Source of the DNA: Bacillota bacterium
Lineage (GTDB): Bacteria; Bacillota; Clostridia; Acetivibrionales; DSM-1351
Length of the DNA stretch: 64,000 nt
Reading direction: 5' to 3'
Assembly: GCA_023444055.1 (NCBI GenBank)
Contig: JAEZRV010000021.1
Location: 1 to 64,000, forward strand
Shown here: in pieces, positions 1-11,600 of the stretch
Layout of the letters: each line of letters opens with the position of its first letter
How positions within the stretch are numbered: the first letter of the stretch is position 1
Notes under the pieces: generated by a model
What the model saw: only the letters and a program-made list of their open reading frames with translations
Databases searched by the model: none
Told to the model about the DNA's origin: nothing
Translations under genes and position numbers: made by a program

Positions 1-270
1 TCATTAAACCATCAAGTGGTAGGAGGTACGAACTAATCCACAGTATCATAAAACAGCATAGCTCAACCTCAAGAAAAGGTAAAGAAAAGCTATGACTATA
101 TAATACGAGGAGGTACCGAGCCCATGCGATTTCTGTCATGATGCTTTTGTGCGAAATGCTGGGCATGGGCATAATATAACAATAACATTACAAATTGATT
201 ACTTCCTTAAATATACGTTGCTTTCTGCCGATATTAACATATATATAGTAATTACTGGAGGTATACAACT
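1..270 (+). promoter_or_regulatory. Leader region of first surface-protein gene
   Basis: No gene is visible here. The stretch holds a structured RNA motif (107-175, listed separately) and ends in a good ribosome binding site (ctggaggt, 255-262) for the TTG start at 271. About 95 bases separate the motif from the start codon. No convincing promoter was found; it may lie upstream of the window, so the motif could belong to a longer leader or operon. Confidence 0.5.
107..175 (+). ncRNA. Structured leader RNA motif, copy 1
   Basis: This is a cis-acting RNA-like element shared with copies at 46203-46290 and 49535-49621. Its core is gaggaggtaccgag, then a stem arm GCCCATGC (120-127) pairing with GCATGGGC (163-170), then cataat. 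Relative to the other copies (GTCCATGTC/GACATGGAC), two stem pairs change together (T-A to C-G at two positions), so base pairing is conserved. The internal hairpin of the other copies is shorter here. An ATG preceded by GGAGGT lies in the 5' arm but opens only five codons. Role inferred: a leader element, possibly a binding site for the LoaP-type antiterminator encoded at 41715. Confidence 0.6.
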
Positions 271-2610
271 TTGAGAATTTATAATATTAAAAGAGGACAA
301 AATCATATTTCACTGTTGGCATTTGTTCTTTTAGCAGCTATTTTTATACAAATGCTTACAATACCTGGGATAGCAAGTACAGATATTACATCAGATCTGA
401 CAGTTAATATCTATAGCACTACTTCAATATTGCTCAAATGGGATGATAATCTTATCGGAGAGAAGGGTTATGTGGTTGAAAAGAAAGTGGATTCTGGGAT
501 ATTTCAGAATTTCAGCTATCCGCCTCCAAACACCAAGTCTCAATATGATGATGCTGTTTCAGTCGGTCATACATATACATATAGAGTATGGATTCAAAAC
601 GCTGAGGGTGACCGTTATCTGTATACCCCGGAAATATCCTTCAGAACAGATGAAATTACAAAGCCAAATTCTTTGACAGTAACACCAGTTTCATATAATC
701 AAATAGATATAAAATGGGGATATGCTGACAACAAAGCTTATAACACAATAATTGAAAGAAAATCAGGTAATTCAAATGAATGGGTAAAGCTTACAACTAT
801 TGGAATAGGACAAAATAGCTATAGCGATAAATCTATTTCATCTGGTATAAAGTATTATTATAGAGTTAGGGCATGTTCAAATAGTACTGAAAATGTACAA
901 ACTCCAGCTTATCCTGAAGAAGGTATGACAGCATATTCATATTTGTACAAGCCAACGGACTTTACAGGATTAGCACTTTCAGGCTACCGGATAAAACTAA
1001 ACTGGAAGGACAATTCAACGGAAACAGCATTTATTATTGAAAGAAAATCTCCTAAAACTGGTGAGTTTAAGGAAATCGCTGTTGCCCCTCAAAATAACAA
1101 TTCGTATATTGATGCTGATAATGAATTAGAAGCAGGTGTTACATATCAATACCGAATGAGAGCTGTATCGGGAACAACAAAATCTGAGTATTCTGACATA
1201 ATTAGTGTAACAAATACATATTTAAAAGCACCGGGAATACTTTCTTCCTCTTGCAGGGACGGTAAAAACATACAATTAGTTTGGGATGATTTAACAGATA
1301 ACGAAACTGGTTTTGAAATTTGGCGTAAAACAGGTTCAAATGCTGTTTGGGAACTCTATGAGACTATGGGTAGGAATGCTACTGCTTTTACAGATGAAAA
1401 TATTTCATTACAAGATACTTATACATACAAGGTAAGAGCAAAGGTAAATGATAACAGCATATATTCTGATTTCACAAATGAAACAACCGTATGGTCCACT
1501 ACCATTTCAGCTCCTGGAGATTTGACATTTGAAGTTGTTGGACAGAATCAAATTAAGCTGGCTTGGAAGGATACCAGTATGTCTGAGGCAGGATATAGGG
1601 TTGAAAGAAGGCTAGGGTTATCAGGAGAATGGAATACTGTAGCTTATTTACAGCCAGATACTGTATCATACAATGATAAATGGATTAATAATACTGATGT
1701 GTATTTTTACAGAATTAAGGTATTTGATAAATCAAATTCCACTAATTATAGCAATGAAGTAATGGTTTCCTTAAAGGCACCGGAAACACCTACAAATTTG
1801 CAGGCTGAACCGATTTCTTCAACTGAGGTAAAACTCACTTGGGAGGATAATTCCTTTAACGAAAATGGTTTTATAATTGAGGCTATGCAGTTTACTTCAT
1901 TTAGAGAGGTTGGAAAAGTTAATGCAAATATAACAACTTTCACTCATCAGAACTTAGTTCCAGATAAAACAGTTACTTATCGTGTGAGTGCAATTAGTGG
2001 TTTAAACCAAAGTAAAACATCAAATGAGGCTGTTGCTACAACAAGAAAAAGTATTATGTACTCAGATGTTTCAAAGATCACATGGGCTCAAACAGCTATT
2101 AACAATCTAGCTAGCAGAGGTGTGTTTGATGCAAAAGCCAATACAAAATTTTATCCATCACAAAATATAACGTTAGGAGAGTATTGTGCTATTATTATCA
2201 GGAGCCTAGAGTTAGGGAAGGTTTCTGCAGGCAGATACACAGATGTTACAGCAAGGCATAAGTACTATAAAGAAATAATGACAGCAGCAAAGCTAGGAAT
2301 TATATCACCTGACAAAAACAATAAATTATATCCTGACAAGGAGATTACTAGAGAACAAGCAGCGACAATACTTTTATTGGCAATGAAGGCAAAAGGCACA
2401 CCATTACCAGATGAAGATGGTGGCTTGTTAAAACAATTTGCAGACTATAGGTCGATATCTAAAACTACAGCTGATAAAATAGCTGATGTATGTGGAGCAG
2501 GTATTCTATCAGGAAGAGCAATAAATAGAGGAAATTATCTGCAGCTAAACGGAAAAGTAACTAGGGCAGAGGCTGCAGTTATTGCATATAAAGCTATAAA
2601 CCTTTTTTGA
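271..2610 (+). CDS. Secreted fibronectin type III / SLH surface protein
   Basis: A 779-residue exported protein starting at TTG 271, chosen because ctggaggt lies 8 bases upstream. Residues 12-36 form a signal peptide ending near IPGIAS. About six fibronectin type III modules follow (roughly 38-125, 130-222, 226-316, 320-408, 413-502, 506-593), each with a kLtWdDns...y.vErk core and a Y.YRV.A strand. Three C-terminal SLH modules (about 598-779) carry YSDV...ITLGEYCAII, YTDV...ITREQAATIL and VTRAEAAVIA motifs. SLH modules bind secondary wall polymers, so the protein is probably wall-anchored with the FN3 array outward. The next gene follows after 35 bases and is probably co-transcribed. Ligand unknown. 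Confidence 0.9.
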   Translation: MRIYNIKRGQNHISLLAFVLLAAIFIQMLTIPGIASTDITSDLTVNIYSTTSILLKWDDNLIGEKGYVVEKKVDSGIFQNFSYPPPNTKSQYDDAVSVGHTYTYRVWIQNAEGDRYLYTPEISFRTDEITKPNSLTVTPVSYNQIDIKWGYADNKAYNTIIERKSGNSNEWVKLTTIGIGQNSYSDKSISSGIKYYYRVRACSNSTENVQTPAYPEEGMTAYSYLYKPTDFTGLALSGYRIKLNWKDNSTETAFIIERKSPKTGEFKEIAVAPQNNNSYIDADNELEAGVTYQYRMRAVSGTTKSEYSDIISVTNTYLKAPGILSSSCRDGKNIQLVWDDLTDNETGFEIWRKTGSNAVWELYETMGRNATAFTDENISLQDTYTYKVRAKVNDNSIYSDFTNETTVWSTTISAPGDLTFEVVGQNQIKLAWKDTSMSEAGYRVERRLGLSGEWNTVAYLQPDTVSYNDKWINNTDVYFYRIKVFDKSNSTNYSNEVMVSLKAPETPTNLQAEPISSTEVKLTWEDNSFNENGFIIEAMQFTSFREVGKVNANITTFTHQNLVPDKTVTYRVSAISGLNQSKTSNEAVATTRKSIMYSDVSKITWAQTAINNLASRGVFDAKANTKFYPSQNITLGEYCAIIIRSLELGKVSAGRYTDVTARHKYYKEIMTAAKLGIISPDKNNKLYPDKEITREQAATILLLAMKAKGTPLPDEDGGLLKQFADYRSISKTTADKIADVCGAGILSGRAINRGNYLQLNGKVTRAEAAVIAYKAINLF

Positions 2611-2645
2611 AGTATTGCTAAAATTTGAAGTGGGAGGGAGATTTA

Positions 2646-5600
2646 ATGAGAAAACTATTAAGACCCATAGCAATTGTGCTGGTAATAGCAATTTTGCTAT
2701 TAACTCCGTTTTCTACTCAGACAGTAATGGGAGCAAGTAACATATCTGCTGGGGATAGTGCATTATTAAGCAAATGGAGCCAATTGGGGTTGCTGGATAA
2801 GGGAGTAAGTACAGCTGAGTTGTACAAGCCTATACAAAAGATAGATTTTATAGGGTTTGTTAATTATGTACTAAAGCCAACAAAGCAGGCAGATATAGGA
2901 TTTAATGATGTGCCTAAGAATTCATGGTATGGTAAGGAAGTAGCTAAAGCAGTGGCTGCAGGATATGTAGCTAATGGAGATACCAATTTTTATCCTTTTT
3001 CAAATATAACAAGGGTAGAGGCTGCGGTTATGGTTGCAAAGGTATTTGGCTTAGAACTTAGTGACCAAAAGCTTCTAAAAAAGATAACTGATGCTGAAAA
3101 GTTAGATGCAGATCAGCTTCAAGCCTTCGGAGCTTTAGTTGAAAAAGGCTATTTAACACAAATATCCAGTGGTAGGTATGCTCCTTTGGGAGTTTTAAAG
3201 CTAATTGATGCGATGAAGATGCTGGATAAGTGTATTGGTCTTGTTATAACAAGTGCAGGTACAGTAACTAAGAATGTTAAAGGTAACATGATAATTAATA
3301 CTAGTGCAGTTACTTTAAAAAAAATGGAGGTTTCAGGTGACCTAATTATTGGTGAAGGTGTTGCTGATGGAAATGTGAGCCTGGAAAATGTAACTGTAAA
3401 AGGCAAACTGATAATCAGAGGCGGTGGGCCAAACAGTGTTATTATTAATAGTTCTGCAATAGATCGAGATGTAATTGTTGAAAAATATGCAGGAAATGTA
3501 CGTGTTGTTGCTCAAGGGACTACAACCATTGAGAACACATATTTAAGATCTGGCGGAAATCTTTTGGAGTCAAAACTCACTACCGGAAAGGGCTTTGTGA
3601 ATGTTATTGCAGAGCAAGCTGTTGCTGAAAATCAGGTGGCATACCTTGAAGGAGATTACAATAATATTCAGGAAAATAAGAGTAATATAAATGTAAGATT
3701 GGCAGGTAAGTCTGACAAAGTTACTATTTCAGAAGGTACAATTTCAAGCTTTACACTTGTAAGTGGAAATGTTGACACCATTACTACTAAGGCTTCTAAG
3801 AGTATAATTCAACTTCTAAGCGGTATTGTTAATGCTTTAAATGTTGAAAAAAATGCAACAGGTAACAGGATTGACTTAGATGGAGTTGCAAAAGTCAGTA
3901 AAATAAATGTTGCTGAAACCACAGTTATTAATTTCATAAAAGGTAATGTAGATACTCTCACGTTAGAACCAACTGCAGAAGATACATATTTAGGTATGAA
4001 AGAAAATGCCTTTATTAAAAATATTGTTGCTAGTGCAGCAGCTACTATAACAGGCACGGGTAGCATAGACAATTTATATGTATATGCTGATAATGTCAGA
4101 GCAGAGATAAAGCCTGATAGCGTATATATTGCAAATGGTGTAGCATCAGATATAAATGGTACAATCATTGATTCTACGAATCAATCAGTTGCATTTAGTG
4201 TTCCAAATAATATGAGTGTCCAAGTAAAAGGCACTGAAAAAATTCCAATTAGTGAAGCGAATATAGCTGATATAAAATTTACATATATATCCTCCGATAA
4301 CAATATCGCAACGGTAAGTGACACCGGTGTTATTACAGGTGTAAACATTGGTACAACTAAGGTATATGTAACAGGTCAGTATATGAACTATAATGTAAAA
4401 ACTGCGACAATAGATGTAACTGTTACATCTGATAATGTTACTGCTCCTGGTACTCTTGAAATTAATCCAGAAAGCGGAGAAGCAGGAACAAAAGCAGACT
4501 TTACGCTTACATATACAGCAGGTGACAATATGTCTAACGGAACAGTTGTTATCAAGTTGCCTAATGGGTTCTCAGCATTTGTGAGTGATACTGTAAGTAT
4601 TGATGGCGGAGCAGAAATAAATCTGTTAGCATCACAGATACCTAATATACAGACCTTGTCATTTACGAATCTTAACTTGACAGAGGGAGACAAGATTATT
4701 GTTTACTTAAGGAATAGAGTAGTTCCAACTGGTGGACATTATGTATTTACTACTGTTTCAGACTCTGATTCAACAGGACCTAGAGCGCCAATTTCAGGAC
4801 AGGAAAATGCAGAATTTGTATCTGATAGTCTGAGAATTTTGGTTCAAGACACCAATTACTCAGTTCCTGTATATGGCTCAAAAGGTGGTACTACTAAGAT
4901 AGCTAATCTATCATTTGCCGGATTTACAGGGGCAACTAAGTGGTTAATAAAAGTACAGGATAATGCATTTACAGCACCAGAATTTGAAGATATATTACCA
5001 GCAGCAGAGTACATTGAATACACTGCGGGTCAAGACATAATTGCTATTGCAGGACAACATTTAATGCTTGCAGCAGTTGATGCTTCAAATGAGGTTAAGG
5101 CATATAAGGATATTACTATTACAAGTTCAATGATTACACCTTATAGCGCTGGCATACTTGTACCTGTAACTAATTACAGCAGTCCAGTCAATGGAGTAAG
5201 AGCAAATGCTGTTAGAATAGTTAATTTAGACTTATCAGATATAACAGGTGCTACGAAGTGGATGTACAGAGTTCAGGATACCGCAACATCAAATGTATAT
5301 GTGGATTCCAAGTTTGTAGATGCGAAGGAATACACAGCAGGTGATGATATCCTAGTAAATGCTAACCAGTATATTCTACTTGCAGCAGTTGACAGCAGCG
5401 AAAATGTAAAAGCTTATACTGACATTAAGGTTACTTCTAATATGGTAAGTCAACCTGCTGGAAGCCTTGAACAGGACAGCAATTTCTCCGTACCAACATA
5501 TGGAGCAACGGTTAATACTATAAAGATTGAAACTTTGAGCAAAGCAGATTCAGCTGATTTTGCTGATATAGACAAGTGGATGTATGTAACTCTTGCAAAT

Positions 5601-8600
5601 CAACCAGTTATACCTGCTAAAGGAGCTGCTACTGCAGAGTTTGAGAGGTATACAGAAGGCAAGACATTTAGCCAATATACAGCAGGTGGTGATATAACAG
5701 TTTCAGCAGGAAATCACCTGATACTTGTTGGTGTCAAGACAGATGGCGCATTAAATAAGATTCTGGCATATGTTGATTTAACAATAGATGCTACACAGAT
5801 TCGTCAAGCAGATGTAATTGAAATACCTGATATTAACTTTGCAGCACCAGCGATAGGATCAAAAGCAGGAACTACAATGTTCCCTGATTTGAACTTCAAT
5901 ACTTCTGCTACTGGAACAACAATTCCAACAGATGCAGTTAAGTATATGATAAAGGTTCAAGATACTGCTCTAGCTTCGGTTCCACAGAGCAATAGTGTAC
6001 TTTCAGGAGCAATAAATTGTGTAGAAAATCAGGATATTGCAATAACTGCCGGACAACACTTGATATTGCTCGCGACAGATGCAAACGGCAAAATAAAGGC
6101 ATATAAGGATATAGTTATCAGTAATTCACAAATTAGACCAGCTGATGCTCTGAAGCTGTTGACTCCAAATGACTATACCCTGCCTGCCGCAGGAACTGAT
6201 GTAGGCACTACAAAGATTGTGTTATCTGCAAATGGTATTCCTGGCTTTACTAAGTGGATATATATAATAGGAGATGCAGCATTTGCAGTTCCTTATAAAG
6301 GAAGTATTTTAACATCAGACCCAAATATAACAGTAACTGATTATGCATCAGGCAGTGATATAAAGGTATCTGTTGGAAAGCATATTTTAATAGTAGCAGT
6401 TGATAGTGCTGGTAAAACTTTGGCATATCTAGACGAAACTATAAGTGCTACTCAGATTAAACAGCCGCAAGCTAGTATACTTAAGTCTAACAGCGAGGTT
6501 GGGGCAAATGAAAACTATAATTACTCTGATCCTGAACCTGGACAAACTGGCGGTACAACTAGAATAACTACCTTGAATACCTTAGGTATTCAAGGTGCAA
6601 CCAAATGGCTTTATAAGGTTGTGGATAGCAGTGTAGTAGTTACTGTACCAGATTATAACAGCGTTATATCAGGATTGCTTCCTTATATAATCGGTGACAG
6701 CATAACTATTTCAGATGGACAACGATTAATTCTATATGCAGCAGATAGTGCAAACAGAATTAAAGCGTATAAGGATATTACAATTACTTCGGCACAAATA
6801 AGAACACCTTCTGCGGCATTACTTGTGTCAAACACTAACTATTCAGCTCCTACTCCTGGAAGTAGTGAGGGTAAAACAATGATAGCATCATTATCATTTG
6901 CAGGTCTTACAGGCTCAGATAATAGCTGGAGTTGGATGTATGCAGTTGGTGACAAAATGTTCAGTGCGCCAACTAAGGATTCAAGCGCAACTAGTATAGC
7001 TGGTGTCGATGTATTAACTACTACTACACAAATTTCGGCTAAAGCAGGACAATACATACTATTACTTGCTGTTGATGGCAGTAACAATATAAAAGCTTAT
7101 GCAAACATATATGTATATGCTTCGGGAATTCGTCCTTACAATGCAGATGTTATTCCTGCTACTAGCTATAATTTGACAAAGGGCAAAAATGAAGGGACAA
7201 CTTGCTTTGATAAGCTAGACTTAATAGGTATAGTAGATGCAAAGAATTGGATGATAAAGGTACAAGAAAAACCTTTCGATGTTCCAGCGAAGGACTTAGC
7301 ACTTACCGGGTCTACTTTGTATTCTCTAGGGAGTGATATAAATATAAAGACAGGCTGGCACATACTGTTACTGGCAACAGATACATTGAACAGAGTTAAA
7401 GCATATGCAGACATAACTGTTACGAAGGATAAGATTCAGTCACCATATGCAACCTTGTTAACAGAAAACACTAACTATACTATTCCTGAACCAGGCAGTG
7501 TTGCTGGAACTACTACGCTGATGCTGAGTGACACTGGGATTCAAAAAGCGGCTGGTGAAGTGGTAGTTTGGAAGTATAAGACAGGCACTCAAGCTTTAAG
7601 TATTCCATTGCTTGAGCAGGATGCTTCAAGTACTACAGAGTGGACGACTTATACAAGCGGTGGAGCTATTTCGATTAGTTCAGGAAATAGCTTACTGATA
7701 GTTGCAACAATTAATAATAAAATAGTCGCTTATAAGCAGTTTACAATATCTGCTACACAGATTAAGCCAATAGATGCACCACTGCTTGTCATCAACAGCA
7801 ACTATACAGCGCCAACGGCAGGCAGTAAACCAGGAACTACAAAGATTAATGATTTAAAACTAATCGGAGTAGCAGGTGCAACTAAGTGGCAGGTTAAAGT
7901 AGTGGATGCGGCGCAAGTTACTACGCAGACACTAGATAGCGTGTTTACAACTCCTACTAACTATACAAGCGGAGATGATATTGCTGTAAAAGAGAATCAA
8001 TATGTGGTTCTTGCAGCTGTGGATGCAAACGGGAAAGTAAAAGCCTACAGTAATATATTAATTACATCAGCAAATATTAATCCACCTTTAGCAAATAAGT
8101 TGGTATCAGGACTAAACTATACTACGCCTAAATATGGAACTACTACAGGAACGACCTCAATATATGTATCTCCAGAGGGAATTAATGGCTGTGACAACTT
8201 TGTTGTAAAGGTTACTAATTCTGCTTCTGATATAATTGCTGGTCAAGCTATTACTACAGTTGCTGGAACTGGAAGCACATATAGTGATTTTAGAAATTAT
8301 ACATCAGGTTCTGATATAGCTGTAAGTGCAGGTCAATATGTAACACTGATTGCTATTGATGTTGATAACGGCAATAAGGCATTAGCATATGAGAATATTA
8401 TAATAACAGAAGCAAATATTAGACCTGGAAATGCAGTATTGCTCCAGAATCCTCAGAATTATTCTACATTGCAGCCAGGTTCGGGCGTGGGCACTACAAA
8501 GTTTACAGAACTCACTTTTGTAGGTGTGGCAGGTGCTACTAAGTGGATAGTTAAGGTAACAGATAATAATATAGAAGTCCCAATGATTAATTCATCAGTT

Positions 8601-11600
8601 GAGGGAGCAACAGGTTATGATGCTAATAAGGATATTTCAGTAAAAGAGGGGCAATATGTTTCTCTCTACGCAGTTGATGAAACAGGAAGAATTAAAGGAT
8701 ATGTATGCATACCTGTGTTGGCTGATAATGTACGAGGAGTTGCACCACTGTTAACTCTGGATACAAATTATTCACTACCTGAACCAGGCTCACAACTGAA
8801 TAAAACTAAGATAGCCACATTAAGCTTGCCGACAGGTGCAACTGATTGGAAGTATTCAGTTCAAGACAGTTCTCCAGAAATAGTCGTAAAGGATCAATTA
8901 CTATCAGGACTTACCACTTATACACAAGGCGCTGACATATCTGCACTTGAAGGACAGCATCTCATACTTTATGCAACAGATAGCAGCAGTCATATTAAGG
9001 CTTATGCTGATATATTGCTAACAGCAGGCAATATAAGAAATGTTGAAATAACCTTGGCAGGTACAGCAATTTCTATTCCTATGGGAGAAGGAAACATTGT
9101 AAGTGGTGGCCGTACTATTATAGTAAAGCTTGCTTATGGAGTATGGCAGGATGATATACTTTCCAATACTACAAAGAGAAATGCTTTGTTTGATGGATTT
9201 ATAGCATCTGGAATCGAACAAGCTCAATGGGGCAAGGTGTTAACAATTCTTAAAAATGAAGGCACAGCTGCAGCGGTTATGAATACAGCTAAGGATACTA
9301 TAACTATTACATTAAGTGAAACTGCTGCATATAACATAACAGATACTCAAGTTATTTCACTTACTGTAAAACCTGAAACAGGCTTGATAAAGAATGCCAC
9401 TAAAGCTGCGACATCAATTAATTCTGTTAAAATTGCCGCAGATGTCATTGCACAGCTAAGTGGAACAGCGGTGCCAAGTATTGGTGAAGGTGATATCGTT
9501 GTAGGGCAGAAACAGTTAATAATTACACTTACAAATGGAAAATTTGCATTAGATGTAGCTTCGGATGCAGATAAACGAAATGCAATTTTTGATGGAATAA
9601 AAACTTCCAGCAGTGACACAACCATGTGGGATAAGGTTATTACTGCATTAAAAGCTGCAGGGGAAACGGCAATAATTAGAAACTCCAGCAACAAAATAAC
9701 AATTACATTGCCAGCTGTATCTGATTACAATATCAGTATGAACGAAACAATAAGTGTTACTGTACCATATAAGACAATAGCAGGTGACGAGATATTAGTT
9801 GATGCAATTAAGGATGTAGCAATTGCAACGAAGATAACTATAGCATCCAATTCAACAGCAGTTTTATCAGGTACAATGCTTTCAACTACTGTATCAGAAA
9901 CAGATATTCTTACAGGTGGTAAAACACTTAAGATAACGTTGTCAGATGGACAGTGGGTAACAGATATTAAGACTAATGAAACAAAACGTAATGCACTTTT
10001 CTCAGGACTTGTAGCTACAACCGATGCAGCATCCTGGGCTAAAGTAGTAACGGCATTGAAAGCAGCAGGTCAGTATGCTATTGAAAGAACAGATAATTAT
10101 ACTGTAACAATTACATTACCATCTGTTTCAGGATTTAACATAGCAGCTAACCAATATATCACAATGACGATTCCGGCTACTTGTATGATAGGCGGTATAG
10201 CAAACTTAGCTATAAGTGATACAATTTCAATCGGTGTTGTTGCTACAGCTACATTATCAGGTACTTCAATAGCATCAACATTTGATGAAGCTGCTGTAAG
10301 GGCTGGCGGAAAGACAATTGTTATAACTCTAAGTGGTGCAACTTGGGTAAATGACATTAATACTAATACGACTGTAAAGAATGCACTATTTGATGGCTTT
10401 AAGGCAGATGTTGAATCAAGTGAGTGGGCAAAAGTGGTAGCGAATCTGAAGGGTAGCAGTATAACAAAAACTTCTGCAAACGTAATAACCATAACAATGC
10501 CAGCAGTACCAGATTACAATATAACAGCTTTAAAGCAAGTAGTAAGTATTACTATAACTTCGGCAGCAGCAATTGGAACAGTATTTGATATTCAATCAAC
10601 TAATACTATGAATATTAATTACACAGCACCAACGGCAGCAAAGATAGTTGAAGTAAGAGGAGATTCCAAGACTTATAAGTTAGGATCAGTTATTCAGATT
10701 AAAGTTGTTTATGATACAGAAGTAGATGTTTCTGGAACTCCTACACTGACTCTTGAAACAGGAACTACCGATGGAATTGCTTCATATAAGAGTGGTTCTG
10801 GAACAAAAGAACTATTGTTTGAGTACACTGTAAAATCAGGAGATATAAATAAGGATCTTGATTATGTAGCTACAAATTCACTTTCAGCTTTAGGAGCTTC
10901 AATAATAAACAGCGGCACGAATGTAAATGCAATTACAACATTGCCTAAGCCAGGGGCAGCAAATATAGGTTCATTAAGCTATACATCAAATATGTTAGTT
11001 GATGCAGTTGCTCCTAAGTTAGTTTCTGGCTATCCTAAAGTAGGGACAAAGACGGAGCAGACAGCTGATGTAATTGTGAAGTTAGATGAAGCTTCCAGTG
11101 TATATTTTGTAACAGTGTTAGATGATATTAACAATTCTGTTCCAACTGCAGAGCAAGTAAGGGGTGGATTAAATGCAGCGGGAACACAAGTATCAGCTGG
11201 TATGTTAGGAACGGTTAGTGTATTTGAAAATATAGAGGGTACATTAGAAATATCAAATTTATCAGCATATATTGACTACACAGTTTACATGGTTGCAGTT
11301 GATAGTGTGGGCAATGTAGGAGCAGTAACGGCATTTGACTTTAAGACAGCGGATACAACAGCGCCTCAGTTTGTTGTAGGCTATCCAAAACAGGATATTA
11401 CTACATTTGATAGCTTGATTAACATTCTAATCAAGGCAAATGAGGATGGAAATGCATATATGATAGCATTGCCGACTGGCTCTAATGCGCCAACAAATGC
11501 TCAAGTAAAAGCGTTTAAGAATGCAAGCGATGTGGCAGTTGCTACAAATCTAAGAGCAACGGCAGCAATTACTAAGGATACAGAGGTTAAACTACCTGTT

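Noticed and set aside
107..175. Short leader peptide gene MRFLS
   Set aside because: Five codons with a ribosome site, but the sequence is explained by the RNA motif and the other copies do not keep the same stop.
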